The position numbers and the translations under genes are program-made. The notes under the pieces were generated by a model. That model was given only the letters and a program-made list of their open reading frames with translations, was not told the origin of the DNA and searched no databases. A stretch of 37,500 nucleotides of DNA. Source: Emiliania huxleyi CCMP1516 (lineage: Eukaryota > Haptophyta > Isochrysidales > Noelaerhabdaceae). Below, piece after piece: positions 8,817-19,856 of this stretch (its first letter is position 1; the number at the start of each line of letters is the position of its first letter). The DNA lies in assembly GCF_000372725.1 (NCBI RefSeq), contig NW_005195940.1, forward strand, positions 276,622 through 314,121, read 5' to 3'.

Positions 8817-10755
8817 GAGATTGTCGACGTAGCGGTGGTTGGTGCTGGCGCCGCTGGCCTCACCGCAGCTCGCAGCCTGTCCGCTCACGGGCTCCGTGTC
8901 GTGGTGCTCGAGGCTGGGTCCAAGGTGCGTCACTGCGCGCGCGCTAACATCCGGCGGGAGTTGCCACCTCCTGTGACCGCTTGCCTGCCACCCAAGGTGG
9001 GTGGCCGAGTGCTGGCCGACAAATCACTCGCACCGTGGCCCCTCGAGCTCGGGCCCGAATTTCTCCACGGCGAGCATCACAACGCGCTCCTGCGGCTGGT
9101 CGCCGACGGCATCGAGGGCAAGCCAGAGGCGTCGCTGGTCGAGCTCGAGTGGCCGAACTACTACTTTTTCGGAAAGGAGGCCGTCCTGATGCTAGCGGAG
9201 GAGGCGGACGAGCAGCCGGACGTCGCACTGATGCACGAGAGCTTCGAGAAGCTCGGCGAGATCTCGCCAGCCACTTTCTCGGCTCGTCCCTCGCGCACCC
9301 ACCGCCGGCCGTGCCCGCTTTGGCAGGTGAGATGGCTCCTCCGCCCTGCGGAGCGGAGGCGGAGGGGGAGCCGACGCTGCTGCAGTACTTTGCCAGCTGC
9401 GGCCTCTCCTCGCGCGTGCTCGACCTGGCCGATGCCATCTTTGCCAACGATTACGGCGCGGACATGTCGGATGTGCGCCGCCGCTACGCCCTCCAGTCCC
9501 ACCACCTCGATTGGAGGCAAGAGGAGAGCCTCTTCTGACTCTCACGACTGCCGCCACACTCGCCCGCCCCGCAGGTCGGGCTGCACGAGGTGATGCACGA
9601 GCAGCGCCACTGGACGTACGGCGAGAAGTACCTGGTGCTGCGGGGCGCGTGCCTGCAGGCGGAGAGGAGAGAAGAGAAGAGAGGAGAAGAGAAGAGAAGT
9701 ACCTCGTGCTGCGAGGCGGCGAGGTGGTGAGCCGCTCGCGACCGCTGCGGCGCCGAGGGCCGCCTCCCTACAAAGCATTCACATGTCACCGAGCGGGCGC
9801 CTCTCTCTAGGACGCGATGGAGTCGCTCGGTCGCGGCCTGGACGTGCGAACAGCGTGGCGCGTGCAGCGCATCGACGCGTCTCCGACCGGCTGGGGCGCG
9901 GACGGTGCCGCCCCTGCACCGCCCCCTCCCGCCCCTTCCCCCGCCTCGCTCGGCGGAGCGCTCGCTGGCGGGGAGTAGGCGCCGCCGTCGAGCTCAGCGC
10001 CGCCGACGGCCGAGTGGTGCGCGCGCGCGCCTGCGTGGTCACCGTGCCGCTGTCCGTACTGCAGCGGGGGGGGCCGGAGTTTCGGCCGCCGCTGCCGCCG
10101 CCGCAGGCAGGAGCGATCCGCAAGCTCAAGATGGGGTCCGCGCTCAAGGTGATCGTGAGGCTGCGGCGCCGCTTCTGGCCGGCCGACTTTTACGACGCCG
10201 TCTGCTCCGACTCGTTCCTGCCGGAGGTGTGGCTCTCTCGCCGCCGAGCTGATGCGGCCCGACGCGGCGCCGCCCTACACCATCGTCGGCTTTGTGGCGG
10301 GCGCGCGGGCGGAGCGGGTGGGGAGGCTGCCGCACGCAGACATCGCTCGCCGGATGCTCGCCCAGTTCGATGGGATGTTTGGCAGCGGCGACGACCCCCA
10401 CCCCGCGAGCAGCAGCTGCGACGGCTTCCTCGTCAAGGACTGGGCCGCCCACCCCCACGTCCACGGCGCCTACTCGCACCCGACGCGCGGCGCGCATGGC
10501 GCGCGGCCCGCGCTGGGGGAGGCGGCGCACGGCTGCATCTTCCTCGCGGGCGAGGCGTGCCACGCCGGCGTCAACCCGTGCATCCACGGCGCGATGGAGA
10601 CGGGAGAGCAGGCGGTGCTGGTCTTCCCTACAGCCGCAGTCGCGGAGCCGGCTGTGAGCACGGCCGCGCGATGCGCCGTCTACGTCTGCGCCGCGCCCGC
10701 TTCGCGCGAAACCAAGCGCAGAGAGAGAATTTTTTATTTCGGCATTTTTGGCTAG
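8817..10755 (+). CDS. FAD-dependent amine oxidase (polyamine oxidase / LSD1-like family), 5' end unresolved
   Basis: The family oxidises polyamines or other amines, or methyl-lysine in LSD1-type members, using FAD. The Rossmann dinucleotide motif VAVVGAGAAGLTAARSL is followed by VVVLEAGS and, after intron 8925-8996, GGRV and LELGPEFLHG. Further exons are 8997-9255, 9327-9472 (LADAIFANDYGADMSD), 9575-9620, 9695-9726 (KYLVLRGGEV), 9811-9904 (DAMESLGRGLDVRTAWRVQR) and 9979 onward (CVVTVPLSVLQ, LKMGSALKVIVRL). Phases agree at each junction. The C-terminus has the FAD-closing motif IFLAGEACHAGVNPCIHGAM. In the CTCTCTC run near 10232-10240 one surplus base separates PEVWLS from AAELMRPDAAPPYTIVGF; this is either a sequencing error or a real frameshift. 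No ATG was found for the first exon: the frame is open from about 8607, and I place the conservative left edge at the CAG before the Rossmann strand. Confidence 0.78.
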
Positions 10756-11185
10756 TTCCATTTCACTCTGACACGCTAATCTTGAAAACGTCCAACGGAG
10801 CTCCGTGTTGCTCCCAGCGCCCTCCCCCGCGCTTCCTGCGGCCATGGCCGATGATACTAGTATGAGAGGTCATCTGGCTACCGCGAGCGCGACTCAACTC
10901 GCCGACGTCGTCCGATGATTGTGCCTCAAAGTCAGCCTCCGGAGGCTATCGTGGGGTCGAGCCGGCAGTAGCCGTGACATGTGGTTCCACCACCCCTCGT
11001 ATGCTTTGCCTCTGACCGCCACCGTTCCCAGGCTGCCAAATGGGATGGAAAGGAAGGCTCGGCGAGCGTATAGAAGCGTGCTCGACCTCGTCGTGGCAAC
11101 CTGCACAACAGCGCTGGCGGGCGCGATGAGCGTCGTGCCACCTGTAGGCCGGTCGCTCCCCCGTCTTTGGGCCCTGTTGAGTGGG
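10756..11185. other. Intergenic region downstream of the amine oxidase
   Basis: Nothing convincing on either strand. Short frames overlap on both strands without domain signal. The stretch ends where the GTTTTTGCTAAGG inverted repeat begins at 11186. Confidence 0.5.
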
Positions 11186-12504
11186 GGGTTTTTGCTAAGG
11201 TGTAGATCAGGTTCCACAGCATCGTCCCACACGTAGCTCAGCGGTCAGGTGAAAAGGGGTTTTTGCTAACGGCCTCCCACACACGCCACCCACACCGGAT
11301 ATGTCTTGGGCATTTTTCGCACTTTTCTTTCTACGTCGGTCGGGGTCCCGTGGATCGATTTTCAAAGTGAATAGACAATAGTACGGCATAGAAAAACTGC
11401 AAAACAAGATGCGTTAGCTCGCCGCGAAAGCAAACAGAGGAGGGCGAGGAGGAGTGATTAGCACGCGTCCTCTGCCACCGTGCGCGTGTTATGAGGTGGT
11501 GCGAGAGAGCCATTTGCGTGCGAGCCCGTGCCCCGTCCCGCCACCCGCCCGCCCCGCCCCGGAGCGCGACAAAATGTGAAGGGTGGGCCACTTGTGTTGA
11601 GGGATGGCAACCCAGGTGGGTGTCCTCCGCCTCCAGCTCAGCCGCCGCATCGAGCTCCGCCTCATACGCGTGTGGCTGTGGGCGACGGAGCCGCCGCTGC
11701 GGCCTTCCGCCGTCGGGGCGACGGCGACGGCGGCAGCGGGCCGGGCGGCGGCGGCGACGGTGGCGGTGGTAAGGGCGGCAGCAGCGAATAAGGCGGCGGC
11801 GAGGGCGGCGGCGGCGGCGGAGGAGGCGGGCTCGGTGGGGGCGGCGACGGTGGAGGCGGCGGGGCGGCGGCGGTGAGGGTGGCGGCGGTGAGGGCTGCGG
11901 CGGTGAGGGCTGCGGCGGTGAGGGCTGCGGCGGCGAGGGCTGCGGCGGCAAGGGCGGCGGCGGCGGCGAGAGGGGGAGGCCACGACGGCGGCGGCGGGCT
12001 GCGCGGCGGCGGGCTGGGCGGCGGCGACGACGACGACGGCGGCGGCGGCGGCGGCGGCGGGCTCGGTGAGGGCAGCGACGGTGGAGGCGGCGAGGGAAGC
12101 GGCGGGCTACACGGCGGCGGCGAGGGCGGCGGCGGCAAGGACGGCGGCGGCGAGGGGGGAGGCGGTGACAGCGGCGGCGGGCTGGACGGCGGCGGCGACA
12201 GCGGCGGCGGCGACGGCGATCTGCTTCTCCTCGCGGCCTCCGTCGATGGGATCCTGTCGGCAGCCGGGCGGCGGCCGGACGGTTCGGTGAGATGAGAGGC
12301 GCTGCCGAGCGCGGAGTGGGCGCGGGGGGTCCATCGGGGATGGCTGGCGGCCGGGGGCGCAGACCCACACCGTCATGCTCGGTGTCGGTGGGTCCCACGG
12401 ATTGAGCGTGTAGGTGTGTGGTCGTGAGGCTCCCACACAGCGAGTCCCGGCTCCCACGTGTGGAACCTCCGTGTGGGAGGCGTGTGGAACCTTAGCAAAA
12501 ACCC
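11186..12504. mobile_element. 1.3-kb segment bounded by inverted repeats, with a GGC-rich core
   Basis: GGGTTTTTGCTAAGGT at 11186-11201 is exactly the reverse complement of 12489-12504. The match continues imperfectly inward as GTTCCACA...CCCACACG on the left against the complement of CGTGTGGGAGGCGTGTGGAAC on the right. A further GGGTTTTTGCTAAC half-copy sits at 11256-11270. The arms enclose the GGC-rich block at 11660-12240. No transposase is visible. It could be a non-autonomous element, or simply a gene flanked by a repeated motif. I did not identify a target-site duplication. Confidence 0.4.
11660..12240 (-). repeat. GGC/GCC low-complexity block; possible Pro-rich (SPPPP) coding region on the minus strand
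   Basis: The stretch is built of (GGC)n-like codons. On the minus strand the frame 12138-11662 reads PPPPSPPPP-type motifs, as in hydroxyproline-rich algal wall proteins, with an internal run of AALAAAALTAA repeats. On the plus strand 11873-12295 reads Gly-rich. GC-rich trinucleotide repeats open several frames by chance, so a protein call is not secure. If coding, the minus strand is preferred, because SPPPP is a known algal motif. Confidence 0.4.
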
Positions 12505-14167
12505 TCTAGTCGTTTCGGAAGTTGAAGTTGAGAGAGAGAGAGAATTCTTGATACGAAACCACGACGACACACACCAGTCGACTCGCATCGGTTGCCTCCA
12601 TGAACGGCGGAGCTATTCTCGCGCCCACACCACACCTGGCTCCAACGTGGACACGCCCATAGCTGGGGACACTACTAGGTCACGCATGGCATCACAGAAG
12701 TTTTATCTCTGGGCCCCGAAAGGCATCTCTAGCAGTGTCGTTACACATGCTCCCTCCCCTCCTGGGCGCATGTGCCTCACGTCTCGCCAGAGCATAAGCC
12801 CTTGGCGTGTGGCGAGACGAGTTTTTCGCCATGCAGCGAGCAGCAAGCCGCCCGCCGCAAACAGCCGGAGGCATCGCCACGGCACTGGCTGCGCCGCGCT
12901 CCCGCACCCGTCGACGAAGCTCCCCCCGCGGAAGACCGCGCGTAGCGACGCCTTCACGATCGAGATGAGCGCGCTCGAGGCTCGCCCACCTACTGTCTCT
13001 CTCTCTCTCTCTCTCTTGAAGTTGGCGCTGGTTGGCGCATCACAAAGAACCCAAATCCAACCCTGCCAACCGAGCAAGCCCATGGGGGACGCGAGGTCTT
13101 GCTCCACCTTCTCGGCGCTCGCGTCGCCCAACCTGAGAGCCTCATCCGCCATGCCGGGGCACATCTTGACCGGAGCCGGTCACATGTCCATCGTGCCCAA
13201 GACGGGGCACGGTCGACTCGACCGCGGCCGATGGCACCGGCCCAACGGCCGACCAAGATTTTACGCCTCCGAACGCCGGGCCGGTGAGGTGGCGGGTCGG
13301 GCGACACGGAAAATCGGTGGCTGACAACGACTTTTTGAGGCCATCGGTTTGAGGTCTGCAGACATTTTCTGGATGATCTCGCATTTCCCGAGGCGTAATC
13401 GCAGATCCAGACGGCCCAGCAGGTGGGCGCTGCAGGCGAGCCGCCTCACATCCTTCGCCCCCCCCGTCGCTCACGCTGCCTCTGAAGCACCGGACCACCC
13501 CCCCCGCGCCCAGGCGGCCTAGCTGCCGCGGGCTCCACCCACGCGGGCCACCATCAGCGCCGCCCGACGGCTCAGAACCTCTCTCTTTAGGTCCCACAAA
13601 AGGCGGCGAGCGAGCGGCGAGGCAGATGAATCGAGCTCTGGACGCATGCCGCGAGAGCTGTGAGGGTCGCAGCTCGGCCTCCATCTTGCCCGGTAGTGGC
13701 GCGTCGGCTTGCCGGCTCACGGGGGTCACTGCCCCTAGGTGCCGCCTCACCTCGCCTCTATGCACCCTTCACCCTCTAGCGCCTCACCCTGCCCGGTGCC
13801 GTGGTAGTGGCGGTGTCAGCCATGCTGGACCGGCGGCAGCGAGGCCGACGGGCGTGGCTGCGGCGACAACGGCGGCTTGGCCCGTGACGGCGACGGCGCT
13901 GACGGCAGAGCAGCTGCGGCCGGCACGGGCGGGTGCGGCCGAGCAGCGCGGCGCTCACAGCAGGCGGCCGGCGTGGCGGCGGCGACGGCGCCGCACGAGG
14001 AAGCGGTGGCGCAGCCGCGCATGACAGGTCCGGCGCGTGTCGAGCAGCGAGGTGGCGCGCCGCGCTGCCGACGCGCCCCCAGGCCGGAGGCGGCCGCCGC
14101 GTGCCGAGCCGCGGGCTGTTGGTGCTTACAGTCTGCGGCGGCGGCGCCGCCGCCGCGGAGCGAGGCA

Positions 14168-14201
<34 letters not shown>

Positions 14202-15680
14202 GGGATGCGGCGGCTGCACGTTGTGCCTCGAGGCGTCGCTCGCGGCGCTGGTGCGGCGCGTGGTTGGCTGACGAGGTTGCGCGCGCACGGCGCACGAGGG
14301 TGTAGTCACGTCCCTCGGCTCTCGCCACCGCTGTCGCCGCGCGCTCCGCGTTCGTTGTCGCCGGCGCTGCCCGCCTCGAGCCACTGCGGCCACTGCCGCG
14401 CGACGTTGCGCCGCGCCATGCTGGCCGTCGCTCTCTCGACGTTGTGGAGGAGGCTCTGTCCCACGTCGAGAAGAGGCGTTCCCGCGGTGATATTGACCCA
14501 GCTCTGTTGTCTCTAGGCTGCGTCGGCACGGGAGGCGCTGCGGGCGGGAAGGTGGAGCGGGCTGCGGAGCGGCAGATTAGTGGCAGTGGCGACGGGCGGG
14601 GCGGCAGCGAGCAGGGTGGCGAGTGAGACGTTGGAGAGGCGGGGCTGGGGAGGCTGGTGCCGGTGCCACTACAGGCGGTGCAGGTGCGGTGTGCTACTGT
14701 AGTGCTCGCTCACCGGAGCGAGCGCGGCGGTCGGACCGTCCTGGCAAGGGCCGCTGACCAGGACGGTCGCCAGGAGTCGGCTTGCACCGCGAGAGCGGCG
14801 AGGCGGGGGGAGAGGCTTGGTGAGGGTGTCCGCGGTGGTGCCGGTGTGTTAGTTAGGGGGAGAGGCGCGGGCCGGGGGAGCGGGAGGGGGTGGGGGGGTG
14901 GAAAATTTCGATACCCTAAGGTGCCCTGGTGATCCTGGGTTAGCATCGTCTCTTCTGAGCCCGCTCTTGATGGGTTGGAAGCGTTTTCATAGCGAATTCA
15001 CGCCGATTTTGCCATACGGACGTCCCTGGCGCGCGCTCTTGAAGGCCTCATCCTGGGATGGTGCTCGCCAGCGTGAGTTCATACAGTGCTGCGAGCTGGC
15101 CTAAGGCCGGACCTTACGACGGTCCAGCGCTGGGCAGCGTGATGGCTCTTACTCGAGGCGCGACATGAGTGTACGAGGACCTCAACGTCTCGGTTTGGCG
15201 AACCAGCATGAGGAGCGGAGCCGCTGTAGCTCCTCCCTGCAGCTTGCGCGTCGCGGTTTGGCCGACGTCCCATCCACCGCGCATACTGCGGCGGCTCTCC
15301 AGCTCAAGAAGGCTGCGCTCGACCACCACATCGCCCGAGTCAGTGGTCCGGACGCCCCGCTGAGCCTCGCGCCGCAGTGCAGCCAGTTTGCGCGGCCGTG
15401 ATGCGCGAATCGAACCGGTGCGATGTTGTTCGGCACTCTAGATGGCCTGAACATGCTTGCGTTCAAGTCTTGAGGTCTGCGCTTAAACTTGAAAATTTAA
15501 TAAAATCGGGTCCGACCGGCCTACCACCTGACCCGAGACGGGTCGCAGGCGTCGTACCGAGCGCGTCGAGACCGTGTCCTGATGTGATCTGCACGGGTGA
15601 GTCACGTCGGCGTCAAAGGAGCGACGTGCGACCTGTCAGAGCTTGATCTCCGATCTCAGCGGCGTCGAGTCGTCTCCGGC
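12505..15680. other. Long region without a supportable gene; microsatellites and GC-rich low complexity
   Basis: It holds (AG)n at 12527-12543, (TC)n at 12993-13016, a (GGC)n run of about 40 bases at 14166-14204, and a G-rich tract near 14870-14900. Overlapping frames on both strands between 13776 and 14530 are Ala/Arg/Pro-biased in every frame and show no domain. Nothing coding is supportable. Confidence 0.5.
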
Positions 15681-15831
15681 GCGCGACAAAGGTACATACC
15701 CAGGACGCGCAGAGGCTGCTGCGACCCCGCTGAGTGGACGGCGTCACACCGCGCCACCTGCTGTGTGACGCCGTCTACTCGGCGGGGTCGCAGCTGCCTC
15801 TGGAAGGCACCGAGATGTACCTTTTTCGCGC
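15681..15831. repeat. Long imperfect hairpin (69-base arms, 13-base loop)
   Basis: Arm 15681-15749 pairs with 15763-15831 at about 56 of 69 positions, counted by eye. Outer (GGTACAT) and inner (GCGACCCCGC, GACGGCGTCACAC) blocks pair almost perfectly, with one internal mismatched bubble of about 13 bases. The loop is 15750-15762. It lies in a region with no gene. It could be a small foldback or MITE-like element, or the precursor of a small RNA. Confidence 0.75.
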
Positions 15832-17156
15832 AATGGTCAAAATCAAGGTTTTGTAACGCGAGCTGTGCCACAGTGAAATGGAACTAGCCTTTAAGTCAAT
15901 GCGTGACATGACACATCCTTTTTACCCATCTCACAGTAGAGAGGTGTCCGTTTTTATTTATTTATTTGACATGACACATGAGCGAGGCGCTGGCTCGCGC
16001 ATGTTCTGCAGCTTGGTCTGCGGCCCCCCGGTTGGGACGAGTGCGCGATGCGGACGAACCGCTCGATATGGCCGGTGTGTATGTTGTGTTGTGTGTGACA
16101 CACACACTGTGTATGTTCCCTAAAAAAACTCTGACATTTTACGAACTCCTTGGCGACGTGCGCGTCGCGTCGCCAAGGCTCTGCGACCTCGGTCGTACAG
16201 TCAGCGACCACGGTCGTACAATCGGCCGGCTGCGCGGGTTTTCGGCGAGTTTCCCGCGCACCGGCCACGAACTCGACTCGCACAGCAAAACAATCCGGTG
16301 CTCGCGCGCCGCTCCCACGCTTGACCACACACTCGCTGCACTGCTCAAAGCCAACCCTACCTCACTGGCCGCCTCCAACACTGTCCCGCGCGTCTCGCGC
16401 CCCAACTGACAACTCATCATTGTCCCTCGGACACCACTCTCCAGCCGCGCTACCTTCGCCCACCTACCGCTCTCGCATCGATGACATCTCGACAATCCTC
16501 ATATCTCCAGGCCCAAGACTCCTAACCACTGCCCCTGCTCGCCCAGGACCACGAAGCGCCGCCCGCGCGCCCATTGACCCCCCAATCAGCCCTCCTGCTG
16601 TCCCTCAATCGCCACCCGCCAGATGTACTGCCCTCGCCCACCCAATACTCTCACCCTCCTGACCCGGACAGTCCAGGTACAGGAAAAGCGGGGAGCGGGG
16701 CCCGATCCAAGGAGCACCCCGTCGGCCCGGGAGGGCTGTGAATTTCGGCGCGGGCGGAAGGCTGCCTGCAGACGCTCAGCCGGCGGCTGAGCTGCCGAAT
16801 CCTCCCGGCTAATCCCCTGACCTGCCGCCTGAAACGGGACAACATTACACCACCTCACACACACTCCCCCCTCAGGGCTAAGCAGTGCGCAAGTCCACCC
16901 GAACTCTAGGCGAGGCATCGACCGCTCCTTTGGAAATGTGCCGTCAGTGGCTGCACTAGACGCCCATTATGGCGCGCGGCGCGGGCGGATGACTAGGGGA
17001 GAGAATGCGGAGAGACTAGCTCGCAGGTAGATGTGCTCAGCCAAGGGTAAGGGATGAGGGGAATGTGTCAGTGTGAGGGGTGCACCAACCGCAGAGCGTT
17101 GTGTTTTGCCGTTGAAAACTGAACAGTTTTTTTGTGTATGTTCCGCAGTATCACCT
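15832..17156. other. Intergenic region with small hairpin
   Basis: No supportable gene. At 16148-16178 CCTTGGCGACG pairs perfectly with CGTCGCCAAGG around a 9-base centre. A GTGTGTGACACACACAC palindrome lies near 16091-16108. Frames between 16150 and 16920 are Pro/Ser/Ala-biased and lack domains. Confidence 0.5.
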
Positions 17157-17606
17157 AGTAGGTAGGTAGGTAGAAAGGTGAAGAACAGCCAGGCTCGGAC
17201 TGGACACACCAACGCGGTATGGGTGGACGCTGGACAGATGATGACGACACGCACGAGCGACACACAGACACAAACAGGCTCACAAGACACACAGCCAGCT
17301 GGCTGCCACACACCCTGAGTCGGCGTACACATAACTCAGGGCCACATCCTCGCCGTCGCCCCCCCCAGCACTCCACGGTGCCAAGGGCACAAACAAGGGC
17401 ACAACTCAAACAACAGACGACAGGAAGTGACATGTGAGGCTAGAGCAGCTTGCTCTACCTCTAGCAATCTCACCGGCCTGCGAGGCACGGACGAGACCGT
17501 ATGTGGGGTCTAGTGAGGTGTCTATGGACCCTCTCCTCATGGGCTAGCTGATGTGTGTCTCGCGCCTTGCGGGGGGGGAGCGGAAAGGAGGAACCTCTTC
17601 CCAAGA
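17157..17606. mobile_element. Dispersed repeat, copy 2 of 3, with right terminal arm
   Basis: 17157-17551 matches 7736-8122 with few mismatches and small indels. It is followed at 17553-17606 by TGTGTGTCTCGCGCCTTGCG and the rest of the reverse complement of 7686-7735. Copy 1 keeps the left arm and copy 2 the right arm, which points to a full element with inverted termini. No coding content. Confidence 0.7.
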
Positions 17607-18183
17607 GCACCACTCTTGGAGCGCCGCCACTACCACCCAGAGCGCTGCAAGCAGCGCCGGGCAATGACGGCCTACCGCCCACCCAGCCCCCCCTCGGCAC
17701 ACCCCGGCAGCCAATGTGTGACGGCTCGAACCCGCTAAGCCATCCCGCAAGCGGGATGGCCCGCCACTCGAACCCGCAAGCGGGTGTACGAACCGCGAGC
17801 GGCTCGCACTCGTGACACGCAGGCGTCCGACAGACGGCGCCGGGGCTAGGCGACCGAAGAGGAACTACGGCCGCACACCACCCGCTGACGAGCGATCACC
17901 TCGAGACCTCGAGACCACCGTCTGAGCACTCTGTCGCTCTCATCACGCCGAAGCACCCTCAGGCCGACTTGCCCCTTGCCGCCACACGCACACGAGAAGC
18001 CGGGTGCCGCGGAGCCGTTGGCTGCCGCCTCACCTCCCCATCGAACGTCGCAGCACGCTCTCGCGCCAGGCTGGCCCGATGCCGCGCCGCACCAGCGGCG
18101 GCCTGCAGCCCTCTGATTGCAGCGCATCTCGCCCTCCATCTTGCACCCAGCGCCGGTAACCGCCCTCCTCCTCGTTCGCAGAA
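17607..18183. other. Intergenic region; repeat related to window start; upstream region of the 18184 gene
   Basis: 17690-17740 (CCTCGGCACACC...GACGGCTCGAACCCG) resembles bases 20-70 of the window. GCAAGCGGG repeats and their complement CCCGC form small palindromes at about 17740-17800. Immediately before the ATG at 18184 a pyrimidine-rich stretch ends in CAG (CCTCCTCCTCGTTCGCAG), which looks like a splice acceptor, so the 5'UTR is probably split by an intron. Confidence 0.5.
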
Positions 18184-18709
18184 ATGGCCAAGCTCTCCTC
18201 GCTTCTCCTCCTCGTCGTCGCTGTGTCTGCGCAGGCCCTCATGCCAACCACACGCGCAGGCGGCACCGCCGCGGCGTCGCCCGTCGCCGCGTCGCCACGG
18301 CCGCGCACAACGCCGGTCGTTCTGGCGTCGAACCCAATCATGGAGTTCTTTGAGAGCCTGGTGCAGAAGTCCTCCACGCTGGGCAAGGACATCACGCTCG
18401 CCGAGGCGAAAGAGCTCTGCCGCGACCCAGAGTCGTCCGGCTGCAGGCGCGCCGCCGCACCGTCCCGCACCCACACACCGCAGTCCGGCGGCCTCCCACC
18501 CACACTCGCGTCCGGCCCGCCCGCAGCATCGACATGCTCGACATGATCGAGAGCGAGAAGGCGACGTATGGAGCCACCGCCGCCGAGGCTGCCGCCGAGA
18601 GGCCCTTGACGCGTCGGCGACACGTCCGAGACCCACCCTCGACGCTGTCCCTTAGGCCGCCGTCAAGTGGTCCGCCGCCATCGACGATGCCGTCGTCAAG
18701 ACGGAGTGA
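18184..18709 (+). CDS. Small secreted or plastid-targeted protein of unknown function
   Basis: Three exons are proposed. Exon 18184-18446 encodes a clear signal peptide (MAKLSSLLLLVVAVSAQA), then an Ala/Thr/Pro/Arg-rich stretch that could be a plastid transit peptide, then NPIMEFFESLVQKSSTLGKD. Intron 18447-18526 has a GC donor (CAG before GCGCGC) and CAG acceptor in phase 2. Exon 2 starts at 18527 (IDMLDMIESEKATYG). The last exon, 18656-18709, encodes AAVKWSAAIDDAVVKTE and a TGA. The donor before 18656 is not clear: GAG before GCTGCC would fit the phase. The mature part is about 80 residues, helical and acidic. I do not recognise the family. A bipartite signal plus transit peptide would fit a secondary plastid, but signal peptide alone is equally possible. 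Confidence 0.6.
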
Positions 18710-19153
18710 GAAACAGGGCACCGCGGGGAGGGGGAGGCGCGTGCTGTTCGCCGCCACAAGGCGCCCATCCGATCCGCTCCCCCACCTGTTGCCCGGCAGC
18801 AGTGCGCGGCAGAATACGCCCGCATTGCACACAGCACGCACGCAGTCTCCCTGACAGTCGGCTGTCCGCAACACGAGCCGCATCGTCCTTTCGCGCATGT
18901 GTCCATGTACATGTCTGTGTTAGTGTTATCGGGGGCGACCCTCGCATCTCCACGCCCGGGACACGGGCAGGCTTAGGGTACCCCTAGGCTTAAAAAAAAA
19001 ATTGCTAACGCGAAAAACCGGCACACCAATCTCCCTTCCTCTCCCTATCCTTTCTTGGAGCTCTAGAGTCCACACCCCCCTGCCCCGGGATCGCGTACAA
19101 GCTGAGGCTACCGTAGGCCACACTAGCGTCGCTGGGGGTTCCCTGCCCTCTAG

Positions 19154-19856
19154 ATGGGAAGCTGGCCGCTGATCCGAAGAGGAAGACCGACTGCACCAGG
19201 GCGCCTAGATATACTCAAGGTGAGCGAGGGTGAAGTTACGCCTTAAATGCCTGTCTCTCTACTGTGGACCTTACTCCGAGCTCGACGGCTCCTCCTATTC
19301 CCCCACCCCCCCTCCCCCCCCACTCTCTCCTGCCGGATCGCTCCGGCAGGGGGCAGGGGTGGTGCGATCGGATGCGGCGCGCGTGCTCATTGCTAATAGC
19401 CTCGACGTCGCCGCCGAGACCATTGAGGCGGACTCCGCGGGCCGTGCGCTCGCCGACGCCCTTCGTGCGGTGGTGCATACGGCAGAGTCCGACTCAGCGC
19501 ACGCAGCAGTTCAAACGGCGGTCCAGATGATCGAGCCTCCCGTGCGCCTGGGCACGACACTCGTGCGGGCTGCCGTCGAGAGCCAGACCGTGCATGCCGC
19601 CCTTAGCCTCGCGGAGCATCCTGTGGTGCAGGCGGTGCTTCATAGCGAGACAGTGGAATCGACCGAGCGGTGGACCAAGTGGGCGCTCCAGTGGATGGGC
19701 GCGAGCGAGAAGGTGCGAGGGCTCGGGGAGAGGACCAAACAGCTGGTGAGCGGAGCTGTGCAGAGCGACCTCGTCCAGTCCGCTGTCCTGGGCGGGGTGA
19801 GCCTCTGCTCGCGCGTCATCGCCAGCGACACGGCCAAGAGCCTCGCCGCATCTAGG
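19154..19856 (+). CDS. Amphipathic-helix repeat protein (3' end unresolved)
   Basis: The ATG at 19154 (directly after CCCTCTAG) opens exon 19154-19219, MGSWPLIRRGRPTAPGRLDI and two more residues. Intron 19220-19349 has a GTGAGC donor, a long pyrimidine tract and CAG acceptor in phase 0. Exon 2 (19350-19856) encodes about 169 residues that are nearly all Ala/Val/Ser/Glu-rich helices in loose repeats of about 20 residues (AADAL-, TVHAALSLAEHPVVQAVLHS, DLVQSAVLGGVSLCS). Such patterns fit surface-binding amphipathic helices (apolipoprotein- or lipid-droplet-like), but that is inference only. A donor GTACGA at 19857 and acceptor CTTACTCAG at 19999 suggest a further exon, whose frame is short (to about 20134), with another donor-like GTACGT near 20035. 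Unspliced, the frame runs to 20174. Confidence 0.55.

Noticed and set aside
11331..12398. 355-residue Arg/Pro-rich minus-strand frame
   Set aside because: Arg-rich translation of GCC repeats; the other minus frame (SPPPP) is the better candidate, and neither is certain.
13776..14530. Overlapping Ala/Arg-rich frames on both strands
   Set aside because: Low-complexity GC-rich sequence with no domain; open frames expected by composition.
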